A stretch of 64,000 bases of DNA, from contig BPHJ01000001.1 of NCBI GenBank assembly GCA_026003475.1, positions 1,822,501-1,886,500 of the forward strand. The letters run 5' to 3'. Within the stretch, counting starts at the first letter, position 1. The number at the start of each line of letters is the position of its first letter. The translations under genes and the position numbers were made by a program. Positions 6,839 through 15,835 of this stretch are shown here, piece by piece. The stretch comes from Candidatus Kapaibacterium sp. (GTDB taxonomy: Bacteria; Bacteroidota; Ignavibacteria; Kapaibacteriales; NICIL-2). The notes below the pieces were generated by a model. It saw only the letters and a program-made list of their open reading frames with translations. It did no database searches and was not told the DNA's origin.

Positions 6839-8047
6839 TCACGGCATCGCGACGTGCTGCATTCGCACTTGCACGGGGATACCATTCGACGTCGCCTCCG
6901 TTGCACCGAAGTGCGACCGCAAGTCTTCGACAAGGTCGAGCTGCTCCCAGGGAAATTCATCGCGACCGAAATGCCCATAGACCGACGTTGCACGGTAGAT
7001 CGGCTTGAGCAAACCAAACCGAGCAATGATACCTCGCGGTGTTAGATCAACATGCTTCCGCACGAAGGCTTCCAATTCAGCGTTAGGGACACGGCCGGTT
7101 CCATGCGAGTTGATCATGATCGAAACTGGCTCGGCAACGCCGATGGCATAGCCAAGCTGAATGGTGCACTCGCTGGCAAGACCGGCAGCGACGATGTTTT
7201 TGGCCAAGTGTCGGGCTGCGTACGCCGCCGAGCGATCAACCTTTGTCGGGTCCTTGCCGCTGAAGGCACCACCACCGTGTGGAGCGCGACCGCCGTAGGT
7301 GTCCACGATGATCTTGCGGCCAGTCAAGCCCGTGTCACCGTGTGGTCCGCCAATGACGAATTTACCCGTTGGGTTGATATGGTACTGCGTTTGCTCGCTG
7401 AGCAGGTGCGCTGGAACAACCTCGCGAATGACTTTATCGAAAACATCGGACTCGATCTCTGCGCGGGAAACATCGGGGTCGTGTTGTGTGGAAACAACGA
7501 TTGCATCCACCCCGATGATCTCGCTGCGATCGCTGTAGCGGAGTGTAACCTGGCACTTTGCGTCGGGTCGAAGGTAGGGCATCAAGTGCGGTTGGTACTT
7601 GCGGATGGTCGCCAAGCGGCGCACGATTGCATGGGCAAGCATGATCGGCGCTGGCATCAGTGCATCGGTCTCGGTGCAGGCATACCCAAACATGATGCCT
7701 TGATCACCTGCACCACCTGCATCCACGCCCAGAGCAATATCCGGCGATTGCTTGTTGATGACGTTGATAATGGCGCAGGAATCAGCATCGAAACGGTACT
7801 CAGCGCGCGTGTAGCCAATCTCACGAATAATGCCGCGGACAAGCTCGGGAAGGTCAATGTAGGTCGTCGTCGTGATCTCACCACCGACGACGATCATGCC
7901 TGTTGCGGCAAAGCACTCGCAGGCCACTCGCCCATTGGGATCATCGCGGAGCACTGCATCGAGGACGGCATCGGCAACTTGGTCGCAAATTTTATCAGGA
8001 TGTCCTTCCGAGACCGATTCCGAGGTGAAAAGATACGTCGCTACCAT
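6839..8047 (-). CDS. metK: S-adenosylmethionine synthetase
   Basis: A 402-residue methionine adenosyltransferase that makes S-adenosylmethionine from methionine and ATP. Visible motifs are GHPDK (15-19) at the ATP/Mg site, the signature [12 protein letters not shown] from about residue 113, and the P-loop-like [16 protein letters not shown]. Length is normal. The start at 8047 ([19 protein letters not shown]) fits the family N-terminus. It follows the small gene at 8084-8383 by 36 nt, so the two may be co-transcribed. No SAM riboswitch was seen upstream. Confidence 0.97.
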   Translation of the reverse strand: MVATYLFTSESVSEGHPDKICDQVADAVLDAVLRDDPNGRVACECFAATGMIVVGGEITTTTYIDLPELVRGIIREIGYTRAEYRFDADSCAIINVINKQSPDIALGVDAGGAGDQGIMFGYACTETDALMPAPIMLAHAIVRRLATIRKYQPHLMPYLRPDAKCQVTLRYSDRSEIIGVDAIVVSTQHDPDVSRAEIESDVFDKVIREVVPAHLLSEQTQYHINPTGKFVIGGPHGDTGLTGRKIIVDTYGGRAPHGGGAFSGKDPTKVDRSAAYAARHLAKNIVAAGLASECTIQLGYAIGVAEPVSIMINSHGTGRVPNAELEAFVRKHVDLTPRGIIARFGLLKPIYRATSVYGHFGRDEFPWEQLDLVEDLRSHFGATEATSNGIPVQVRMQHVAMP

Positions 8048-8083
8048 GGTGCTGGATATGTCGTGATGCGCAAAGTTACGGCG

Positions 8084-8383
8084 CTAATTGAGCGACTGGG
8101 GAGCAAGACGCACCGCCGATTCCTGGAACAACAGCGGGTAGAATGTCGGGCGCAAGTAATTGACCATCGGAAACGAAGAAATCGTCCGCAACAGCTCGCT
8201 CATATCCTGCACGCGGAAGAACACCCACAGCTTCTGCCGATCCACCGACACTGCAAAGTGCGTTACCGTCCCCGATCGCATCAAACGAAGCAGAAGCTCA
8301 TGTTGTTCTGGAATACGCTGTGCCAGATCGTCGTCGAAATCGGCGATATCGAATTCAACCAGAAACAGCTGCATGGTATCCAT
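8084..8383 (-). CDS. Small muconolactone-isomerase-like (ferredoxin-fold) protein
   Basis: A protein of about 99 residues (96 if translation starts at the next ATG, 8374). The beginning QLFLVEFDI, the middle RSGTVTHFAVSVDRQKLWVFFRV and the end LLRTISSFPMVNYLRPTFYPL follow the muconolactone delta-isomerase / dimeric alpha-beta barrel layout. It is more likely a structural relative than a true aromatic-degradation enzyme, because no such pathway is near. An open frame extends upstream to 8512, but that part overlaps the divergent gene at 8452. Function unknown. Confidence 0.6.
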   Translation of the reverse strand: MDTMQLFLVEFDIADFDDDLAQRIPEQHELLLRLMRSGTVTHFAVSVDRQKLWVFFRVQDMSELLRTISSFPMVNYLRPTFYPLLFQESAVRLAPQSLN

Positions 8384-8451
8384 GAGAAGTATCGAAAATC
8401 GTGTGCGCTCAAGACGCAGAACCGCCAGCAAGATTGCCGCACGTCCTACGC

Positions 8452-8877
8452 ATGGTAAAACTACAACAATCAGTGCTAATTTTGCAGGTGATGAATCGGT
8501 CGCTCCGTGCAATCTTGTTGCTGGTGCTGTACATCAGCACCGCCACCGAATTGCCACAGTTTGCAAAGTTGCCGCTGCTGGTGGTGCACGCCATTGAGCA
8601 CGCCCAACGGGAGCAGCTCACCATCGGCGCGTTCATTGCTGAGCACTACTTCCAGGGAGACGTCTACGATGCCGACCGCGCACGCGATCTCCAGCTCCCG
8701 TTCAAGGTCGAACTTCCCGGTGTATTACTCCTCCTGGCAGAGCTGCTCCCGCTCGACATGATCAGACTCAACGACCTCCCTCCACAACATCTGCGGTACT
8801 CTTCCTTCCTACCTGCTACGCCACTGAGCGGCATTCCACGAACAATCTGGCACCCGCCGGCATTACCCCTCCGATAG
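8452..8877 (+). CDS. Small conserved protein preceding the metal efflux pump
   Basis: A 141-residue protein with an N-terminal hydrophobic segment (about residues 5-30) that may be a signal peptide or anchor. The central stretch KLPLLVVHAIEHAQREQLT, then HYFQGDVYDADRARDLQLPFK, resembles an unnamed family I recall as encoded beside CzcA pumps in Bacteroidota. Its histidines and acidic residues (H, E, D clusters) could bind metal, which is inference. The ATG at 8452 is chosen because the first 17 residues of the longer frame are not hydrophobic. It leads the efflux operon, 71 nt before czcA. Confidence 0.6.
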   Translation: MVKLQQSVLILQVMNRSLRAILLLVLYISTATELPQFAKLPLLVVHAIEHAQREQLTIGAFIAEHYFQGDVYDADRARDLQLPFKVELPGVLLLLAELLPLDMIRLNDLPPQHLRYSSFLPATPLSGIPRTIWHPPALPLR

Positions 8878-8948
8878 CTGTCCATCGCGGCAGCACATCG
8901 CACATAAGGCACTATCCCGATTTGTTCCACTTTAGCCATTGATGCCCC

Positions 8949-11900
8949 ATGATTGCTGCCATCATTCGATTGGCACTGCGCTGGCGTGGCGCTGTGCTTG
9001 CTGCTACAGGCGTCATCGCTGCAATTGGCGCATGGAACCTGGCCCAGCTACCGATTGACGCAGTGCCGGATATTACCAACAATCAAGTGCAAGTAATCAC
9101 CATCTCGCCTGCGCTCGGTGCACCCGACGTCGAGCGACTTATCACCTTTCCCATCGAGCAGGCATGCAGCAACATTCCTGGACTGATCGAGCTGCGAAGC
9201 TTTTCCCGCTTTGGGCTGTCAGTTATCACGCTGGTATTCGGCGATGATATTGACACCTACTGGGCACGGCAACAAATCAGCGAACGCCTCGCAACAGTTC
9301 GCTTGCAGCTGCCTCCCGGAACTGGCATTCCTGAGCTTGCACCAGTGACCACTGGCCTTGGGGAAATTTACCAGTACGTCGTCCGCCCCAAGCCCGGCTA
9401 TGAAAGCCGCTACACACTTGCCGACCTTCGGACTATCCAAGATTGGATCGTGCGTCGGCAACTGCTCGGCACTCCTGGCGTCGCTGATGTCGCAAGCTTC
9501 GGAGGACTTCTCAAGCAATACGAGGTCGTCATCGAACCCGACCGACTTGCAACGCTTGGATTGACCATCAGCGATGTCGCCAGTGCGATCGAGCGCAACA
9601 GCAGCAACGCCGGCGGCGCCTACATCGAACGCGGCCCAACTGTTTCGTTCATTCGCACCGAAGGGTTCCTCGGTTCAATCGCGGACATTGAGAACATCCC
9701 CATCACCAACGCACAAGGCTTCCCGGTTTTGGTGAAAGATGTCGCTACTGTCCGCATTGGATCGGCGATCCGCTACGGTGCAATGTGCTACAACGACCGT
9801 GGTGAAGTTGCCGGTGCAGTCGTCATGATGCTCAAGGGCGAGAACTCTGCAGCAGTCATCAAGCGTGTCAAAGAACGTATCGCTCAAATCGAGCGGACAT
9901 TGCCCGAGGGCATCACGATCGAGCCATTTTTAGACCGCACGAAAATGATCCGCTCAACGGTTGCAACCGTCCGTACCAACCTGCTCGAAGGCGCTGCAAT
10001 CGTCATCGCGGTACTTGTATTGCTCATCGGGAATCTCCGTGCTGCATTGCTTGTAGCATCAGTCATCCCGCTGTCGTTCCTGATTGCTGCGAGCTTGATG
10101 CGCGCCGTTGGCGTCAGCGGCAACTTGATGAGCCTGGGTGCGATTGATTTCGGCTTGCTCGTTGATGGTGCGGTAATCATCGTCGAAGGCGTCCTCCACC
10201 AGCTTGGGGTGCTCATGCGGCAATCCCGCTCAACGCCACTTGCGATCGTGGACGTTGTCGAGCAGACTGCTTCACGCTTGATGCGAGCAGCGATCTTTGG
10301 CCAGCTCATCATTTTGATCGTGTACGTCCCAGTGCTCACGTTGCAAGGCATCGAAGGGAAGATGTTCCGCCCGATGGCAGAGGTCCTCCTCTACGCGCTC
10401 GGTGGAGCATTCCTGCTCTCGTTGATCTACGTTCCTGCCATGGCATCCTACGTTCTCAACGGTATTACGATCCAGGAACGCAGCCTTTCGAATCGTCTCG
10501 TTGCTCACTTGGAGCGTTTCTACCGTCCCGTTCTGCACTGGGCGCTGCGCCGTCCAAAAGCAACACTTGGGACTGCACTTGTTCTCTTCGGACTTTCCGC
10601 AGTTGCTGCAACACAACTAGGCGGCGAGTTCATCCCCAAGCTCGAAGAGGGAGACTTCGCAGTGGACACGCGGCTTCTGACTGGCAGCAGCCTTCAGGAG
10701 ACTATCGCCGCAACGCAGCGATGTAGCCGCATTCTCCTGGATTCTTTCCCGGAAGTCGAAAAGGTCGTTACCAAAATCGGGAGCTCTGAAATCCCAACCG
10801 ACCCGATGCCCATCGAGGCATCGGACATGATGGTGATTCTCAAACCGAAAAGCCAGTGGGTGAGTGCACACTCCTTCGATGAACTCGCCGAGCGGATGTA
10901 CGCTGCGCTCAGCCAGGCAATTCCTGGCGTAACGTTCGGCTTCCAATTCCCCGTACAGATGCGATTCAATGAGCTAATGACAGGGGCACGGCAAGACATC
11001 GTCTGTAAAATCTTCGGCGATGATCTCGACACGCTCGCGTACTACGCAGAACGCTTAGCTTCGATTGCCGCGACGATTCCGGGTGCACGCGATATTTACC
11101 GCGAGCGGATGCTCGGTATGCCACAAATCGTCATTCGCTACGACCGAACAATGCTGGCACGCTACGGCATCGCAATCGAAGATGTCAATCGCGCCATCAG
11201 TGCTGCATTCGCGGGTGCCACCGTCGCAACGTTCTACGAAGGCGAACGGCGCTTCGATGTTGTCGTCCGCTACGACAGTGCGGTTCGGAATAACCCTGAA
11301 CGGTTGCGCACGCTCCCGCTCCGCACCGCCAGTGGGACTCTTGTCCCGCTCGAAGAGGTCGCTGAGATTCGAAGTGAATTTGGCCCGAACCAAATTCAGC
11401 GCGAAGCGGCCCGGCGGCGGATCATCGTTGGCTTCAACGTCCGCGGGCGTGACATTGCATCAACTGTCGATGAACTGCAACAACGCGTCGAGCGAGAGCT
11501 GCGTCTGCCGCCAGGGTACTCGATCACCTACGGCGGAACGTTCGAAAATCTCCAGCACGCGCGGGCACGGCTTGCGGTGAGTGTGCCACTTGCACTGGCG
11601 AGCATCTTGGTGTTGCTCTACGCTGCGTTCGGTTCCCTTCGCAATGGCTTGCTTATCTTTACTGCTGTTCCGCTCGCGGCAATTGGCGGGGTGGCAGCAC
11701 TCCTTGCACGCGGGCTTCACTTCAGCGTCTCGGCAGCAGTTGGTTTTATCGCACTCTTCGGTATTGCAGTGCTCAATGGCGTTGTGCTCACAAGCGAGGC
11801 AAATCGTCTGCGGCAAAACCGCTCACTGCTCCGCGCTGTACTCGAGGCAACGCACGTGCGATTTCGTCCCGTGATTCTGACTGCTGCGGTCGCATCGCTC

Positions 11901-13301
11901 GGGTTTCTCCCGATGGCGATTAGCACCAGTCCAGGCGCCGAAGTACAGCGGCCACTTGCAACAGTCGTCATTGGCGGATTAGTGAGCGCAACGTTGCTCA
12001 CGCTCGTTGTGCTCCCGGTGCTCTACATCGCCATCGAACGTCGCCGCGAGCGAAAGCAACGCGCGAGGATTTCACTGACGTCTGTGCTTCCTCTCCTTCT
12101 TTTGCTGGCTGCAGCACCAGCTGGCGCACAGCAGCCAATTTCGCTCGGCGAAGCATTTGATCTGATGGAGCGGCAGCATCCCGACCGATTGCGCTGGCAC
12201 TCCGAAGTGCTCTCTGCCGAGGAGCGACGTGATGGGTGGCTTCAGCTTGCGCCATTGCAACTTGAGCTGGAGTACGGCAAGTTCAATTCCTTCACAAATG
12301 ACTCTCGAGTATCGGCTGCACTTCCGATCGAGCTCCCGCCTGTGCATGTCGCGCGGAAAGCACAGCGGGAAAGCCAGTACGCACAAGCTGTATGGGGCAG
12401 TCAGTGGAACCAGATGCAGCGCCGGGCAGAAGTTGCGCGCTTGTTCTACGAGGTCGCGTATTGGCGCCGCATCGTTGCACTGCTCGAGCGGAACGATTCG
12501 TTGGCAGCACTTGCCGATTCCATCGCACGTTTCCAACTCGAACGCGGCGCTGCCACAGCCGCGCACCGAGCGACAGCGCAGCTGTACCGCAGCTCGGTGA
12601 GTGCTGAGCTTGCTGCTGCAAGAGTTCAGTACCACGCAGCCGTTGCTCTATTCAATCGCGCCCTCGGAGAACCGAGCACACGCTATATCCCAAACGACTC
12701 ACTCTTCGATCGGACGCCGACACTCTTGGTCGCGCTCGATAGCACCCGTCACCCACTTGTACAGCAGGCAGCAGCACGAGTTGATCAGGCACGCTCACAG
12801 CGCGCGCTCACAGAAGCAAGCATGCTTCCAAGTGTTGTGCTTGGCTACAACAGCATGACGCTCACCGGCTACCACAACGTCACCGGCGTTGATCGCTACT
12901 TCGGTCCGGAGACACGTTTTGGATCGATCCGCGCAGGATTGAACGTGCCCCTGCCAACACCCTGGGCAATTGCGGAGCTCCGCGCTACAGACTGGAGCAT
13001 CACAAGCGCTGAGTGGGAGCAGCGCGCGGTGAGTTGGGAGCTTGAACGAATGCGTTTGGACGCACGAGCACGCCGCAGTGCTGCCGCTGTTGCAGTCAGC
13101 ACCTACGAACGTCAAGCGCTCTCTGCTGCAGCTACGCTCGAAGAGATTGCCACCACTGAACTTGCCAATGGTACACTCGACGCTTACCAATGGGCACTCG
13201 CCCTCGACCGTGTCCTTGCCGTCGAGCGTGCCTGGCTGGATGCACGCCGCAGGTTGAACGATGCAATCATTGAATCTGAACTTCTTGGAGATGTGCAATG
13301 A
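8949..13301 (+). CDS. CzcA/CusA heavy-metal RND pump fused to a TolC-like outer membrane factor
   Basis: A 1450-residue protein. Residues 1 to about 1035 form a complete heavy-metal-efflux RND transporter. Transmembrane segment 4 has the proton-relay pattern GAIDFGLLVDGAVIIVE (D400, D406, E413), typical of CzcA-type divalent-cation exporters. Residues around 1042-1060 (LPLLLLLAAAPAGAQQP) look like an internal signal/hydrophobic segment. Residues about 1060-1450 are an outer membrane efflux protein of the TolC/CusC type with long helical repeats. The fusion is seen in other Bacteroidota. The gene overlaps the next one by 4 nt (ATGA). With the adaptor encoded next, it should form a tripartite pump across both membranes. 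Confidence 0.93.
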   Translation: MIAAIIRLALRWRGAVLAATGVIAAIGAWNLAQLPIDAVPDITNNQVQVITISPALGAPDVERLITFPIEQACSNIPGLIELRSFSRFGLSVITLVFGDDIDTYWARQQISERLATVRLQLPPGTGIPELAPVTTGLGEIYQYVVRPKPGYESRYTLADLRTIQDWIVRRQLLGTPGVADVASFGGLLKQYEVVIEPDRLATLGLTISDVASAIERNSSNAGGAYIERGPTVSFIRTEGFLGSIADIENIPITNAQGFPVLVKDVATVRIGSAIRYGAMCYNDRGEVAGAVVMMLKGENSAAVIKRVKERIAQIERTLPEGITIEPFLDRTKMIRSTVATVRTNLLEGAAIVIAVLVLLIGNLRAALLVASVIPLSFLIAASLMRAVGVSGNLMSLGAIDFGLLVDGAVIIVEGVLHQLGVLMRQSRSTPLAIVDVVEQTASRLMRAAIFGQLIILIVYVPVLTLQGIEGKMFRPMAEVLLYALGGAFLLSLIYVPAMASYVLNGITIQERSLSNRLVAHLERFYRPVLHWALRRPKATLGTALVLFGLSAVAATQLGGEFIPKLEEGDFAVDTRLLTGSSLQETIAATQRCSRILLDSFPEVEKVVTKIGSSEIPTDPMPIEASDMMVILKPKSQWVSAHSFDELAERMYAALSQAIPGVTFGFQFPVQMRFNELMTGARQDIVCKIFGDDLDTLAYYAERLASIAATIPGARDIYRERMLGMPQIVIRYDRTMLARYGIAIEDVNRAISAAFAGATVATFYEGERRFDVVVRYDSAVRNNPERLRTLPLRTASGTLVPLEEVAEIRSEFGPNQIQREAARRRIIVGFNVRGRDIASTVDELQQRVERELRLPPGYSITYGGTFENLQHARARLAVSVPLALASILVLLYAAFGSLRNGLLIFTAVPLAAIGGVAALLARGLHFSVSAAVGFIALFGIAVLNGVVLTSEANRLRQNRSLLRAVLEATHVRFRPVILTAAVASLGFLPMAISTSPGAEVQRPLATVVIGGLVSATLLTLVVLPVLYIAIERRRERKQRARISLTSVLPLLLLLAAAPAGAQQPISLGEAFDLMERQHPDRLRWHSEVLSAEERRDGWLQLAPLQLELEYGKFNSFTNDSRVSAALPIELPPVHVARKAQRESQYAQAVWGSQWNQMQRRAEVARLFYEVAYWRRIVALLERNDSLAALADSIARFQLERGAATAAHRATAQLYRSSVSAELAAARVQYHAAVALFNRALGEPSTRYIPNDSLFDRTPTLLVALDSTRHPLVQQAAARVDQARSQRALTEASMLPSVVLGYNSMTLTGYHNVTGVDRYFGPETRFGSIRAGLNVPLPTPWAIAELRATDWSITSAEWEQRAVSWELERMRLDARARRSAAAVAVSTYERQALSAAATLEEIATTELANGTLDAYQWALALDRVLAVERAWLDARRRLNDAIIESELLGDVQ

Positions 13302-14431
13302 AACGCCTTCTGCTTCTTGCCTTTGTTGCATTCGCATGCAATCGAACCGCACAGGTACCCTCGACCGGCACGCCGAGCGATTCAATGCAAACGCTGGTTG
13401 CGCTATCAGCTGAGCAACAGCGAATCAGTGGGATTGCTCTCGACTCCCTCCGTGAAGGTTCGCTTGAGCGTACCATCGAACTGCGCGGCTCGATCGAGCT
13501 GCCACCGCAGAACCTAATCTCCATTTCATTCCCGCTCCAAGCACGCGTTCGCTCAATCAGTGGATTGGTTGGCAGAGCAGTGCGCCGCGGCGATGCTCTT
13601 GTCACACTCGAAAGTATGCCGCTTGTGGAAATGCAGGAGCGGTACCTTTCTACTCGCGCCCAACTGGAGCAAGCACAGCGAGAATACGAACGTCAGCAGA
13701 AGCTTGCTCCATCGGCTGCAACAACCGAGCGCGCTTTGCTCGAGGCACGTACGCAACTGCGCGAACGCCAAATCGCACTGGCTGCACTCGCCGAGCGGCT
13801 CCGGCTGGCCGGCATCGAACCGACAAGATTAGCCGACACCGCGATTTCCCGCACCGTCACACTCACTGCTCCGCGTGATGGGTACATCGCTGCGATCAAC
13901 GTTGTCGTGGGGCAAACCGTCGAGCCGAACACACGCATCATCGAGCTCGTTGATGTGAGCGACGTTCACCTTGTCCTGCGGGCGTACGAGCGCGATGCAC
14001 CGTTGATTCAACCTGGCCAACGACTCGTTGCATGGGCAGTGGCTGATTCTTCCCGGCAATTTCCTGCAGAAGTTGTCGCTGTTTCGCGCACGCTCGACTC
14101 CACTCGTACAATTGAGCTCCACTGCCACTTTGTGCGATACGACCACGCACGACTCCGGCCAGGCATGTTCTTGCGTGCACATCTTTCCGTTGCTTCCGAA
14201 CGTGGATACCTTGTCCCGCAGAGCGCGGTCGTCGCGTGGGAGAACAAGCATGGCGTGTTTATCCCTGAAGGCAACGGTTATCGCCTCATCGAGGTCAGAC
14301 TCGTAGCGAGCGATGGCAGCCGCGCCATCATCGCCTTTGACGGAGGTCGGCTGCCGAGCGTGATTGTCACGCAGGGTGCATATTGGCTACTGATGCAACT
14401 CAAGAACACCAGCCAGGAGGAGGAACCATAG
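13298..14431 (+). CDS. CusB/CzcB-type periplasmic adaptor lipoprotein
   Basis: A 377-residue membrane fusion protein. The N-terminus MKRLLLLAFVAFAC carries a lipobox ending at C14. It is followed by a barrel-sandwich segment (ISFPLQARVRSISGLVGRAVRRGDALVTLES), a coiled coil (about 110-170), the second half of the lipoyl-like domain (VTLTAPRDGYIAAINVVVGQTVEPNTRIIELVD) and beta domains. A GGAG ribosome site lies 7 nt before the ATG, which overlaps the pump gene. It links the RND part of the pump to its outer membrane part. Confidence 0.9.
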   Translation: MKRLLLLAFVAFACNRTAQVPSTGTPSDSMQTLVALSAEQQRISGIALDSLREGSLERTIELRGSIELPPQNLISISFPLQARVRSISGLVGRAVRRGDALVTLESMPLVEMQERYLSTRAQLEQAQREYERQQKLAPSAATTERALLEARTQLRERQIALAALAERLRLAGIEPTRLADTAISRTVTLTAPRDGYIAAINVVVGQTVEPNTRIIELVDVSDVHLVLRAYERDAPLIQPGQRLVAWAVADSSRQFPAEVVAVSRTLDSTRTIELHCHFVRYDHARLRPGMFLRAHLSVASERGYLVPQSAVVAWENKHGVFIPEGNGYRLIEVRLVASDGSRAIIAFDGGRLPSVIVTQGAYWLLMQLKNTSQEEEP

Positions 14432-14473
14432 CCGCTCCTTACATTCGCACCAGTAAACCATCGGAGATAAGCA

Positions 14474-15817
14474 GTGGACGTTGGCCTTGTTGTGATTGCG
14501 TTCGTGGTAGGTACAGCGCTCGCAGCCCTTACCGTGTGGGCTATTCTTGGTGCAAAACTATCGGCGGCACGCACCAAGCTTGTCCAGCTTGAGCAAACAC
14601 ACCAGCAGCAGAGCGCTCAGCATACCGCTCAGCAGCAAGCGTGGGAAGCCGAGCGCCTTCAAGCCCAGAAAGACATCGAAGCACGTGATCGGCAGATTCA
14701 GCAGTTGATCCAGGAGCGCACGCAGTTCCAGACGCAGGCAACAACGCTCCACGAACGCCTCGAGGAGGACCGTGCCTACCGCGACGAACTCCAACGCCAA
14801 CTCCGCATCGAATTTGAGAACATTGCGACACGCATTCTCGAGCAACGCTCGGCAGCACTCAAGGAGCACAGCACCGATGCAATCGAAAAACTACTTGCAC
14901 CGCTCCGCGAACGCATTTCAACGTTCGAAGAAAAGGTCGAGCGCGCCTATCTGGAACACACCAAAGGCACTGCAGCACTCCGTGAGCAGCTCGGGCAGCT
15001 CTTTCAGCTCAACACTCGCTTGACCGAGCAAGCCGACAACCTTGCCGCAGCACTCAAGGGCGATAAGCGATTGCAAGGCTCGTGGGGAGAAGTTCAACTG
15101 GAACGTTTGTTAGAGCTGTCGGGCTTGCAACGCGACAGCGAGTACAAAGTTCAAGTCTCGACCACAACAAGTGATGGCGATCGCATTCGACCGGATGTGG
15201 TCGTGTATTTGCCCGATGGGAAACATTTGGTGGTTGATTCAAAGGTCTCGCTGGTTGCCTATGCCGCATTGGTCGAGACTTCGAGTGAAGAGGAACGCCA
15301 ACAGCTTGTCCGGCAACATGTCCAGGCAGTTCGCCAACACATCCAGCGTCTGAGCGAGAAGGACTACTATGCCGCCGAGGGACTACATTCCCCAGAGTTT
15401 GTACTGCTGTTTATGCCAATCGAAGCAGCGCTCTCGGTTGCACTGCAAGCTGATCGTGAGCTCTACACCTTCGCCTGGGAACGTCGGATTGTGCTCACCA
15501 GCCCAACGACGCTGCTGGCAACGCTTCGTACCGTCGCAAGCGTCTGGAAACACGAACGCCACAATCAAAATGCCCTCCAGATTGCCGAAGAAGCAGGAAA
15601 ACTCTACGACAAACTTGCCTCGGTCCTTGCCGACTTGACCAAGGTCGGGGAAACGCTCGACCGCACAAAGCGGGAGTATGAAGACGCCATGCGACGGTTG
15701 TGTACCGGTCCGGGCAATGTCGTCACACGCGCGCAACGGCTCATCGAGCTGGGGGCAAATGCGAAAAAGGAGCTCTCGCGGTCACTCCTCGACCGCGCAC
15801 GCGATACGGACGCCTAA
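14474..15817 (+). CDS. rmuC: DNA recombination protein RmuC
   Basis: A 447-residue RmuC-family protein. It begins with a single membrane segment (about residues 3-25), then a long coiled coil rich in Gln/Glu (30-190), then the RmuC domain from QGSWGEVQLERLLE through RPDVVVYLPDGKHLVVDSKVSL to LLFMPIEAALSVAL. That domain is predicted to have a restriction-endonuclease-like fold. RmuC limits DNA inversions at short repeats in E. coli. The start is GTG at 14474 with GGAGA at 14463-14467 as ribosome site. It ends convergently with the phosphatase gene, 18 nt apart. Confidence 0.92.
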   Translation: MDVGLVVIAFVVGTALAALTVWAILGAKLSAARTKLVQLEQTHQQQSAQHTAQQQAWEAERLQAQKDIEARDRQIQQLIQERTQFQTQATTLHERLEEDRAYRDELQRQLRIEFENIATRILEQRSAALKEHSTDAIEKLLAPLRERISTFEEKVERAYLEHTKGTAALREQLGQLFQLNTRLTEQADNLAAALKGDKRLQGSWGEVQLERLLELSGLQRDSEYKVQVSTTTSDGDRIRPDVVVYLPDGKHLVVDSKVSLVAYAALVETSSEEERQQLVRQHVQAVRQHIQRLSEKDYYAAEGLHSPEFVLLFMPIEAALSVALQADRELYTFAWERRIVLTSPTTLLATLRTVASVWKHERHNQNALQIAEEAGKLYDKLASVLADLTKVGETLDRTKREYEDAMRRLCTGPGNVVTRAQRLIELGANAKKELSRSLLDRARDTDA

Positions 15818-15835
15818 GGTGCGCTGCGCACGAGA

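Noticed and set aside
8048-8083. Possible SAM riboswitch before metK
   Set aside because: Only 36 nt separate metK from the upstream gene, too short for any SAM riboswitch, and no conserved core is seen.
7052-8458. Long plus-strand open frame (468 codons) across metK
   Set aside because: It is antisense to metK, whose catalytic motifs are intact; the translation has no recognisable family and arises from codon bias of the minus-strand gene.
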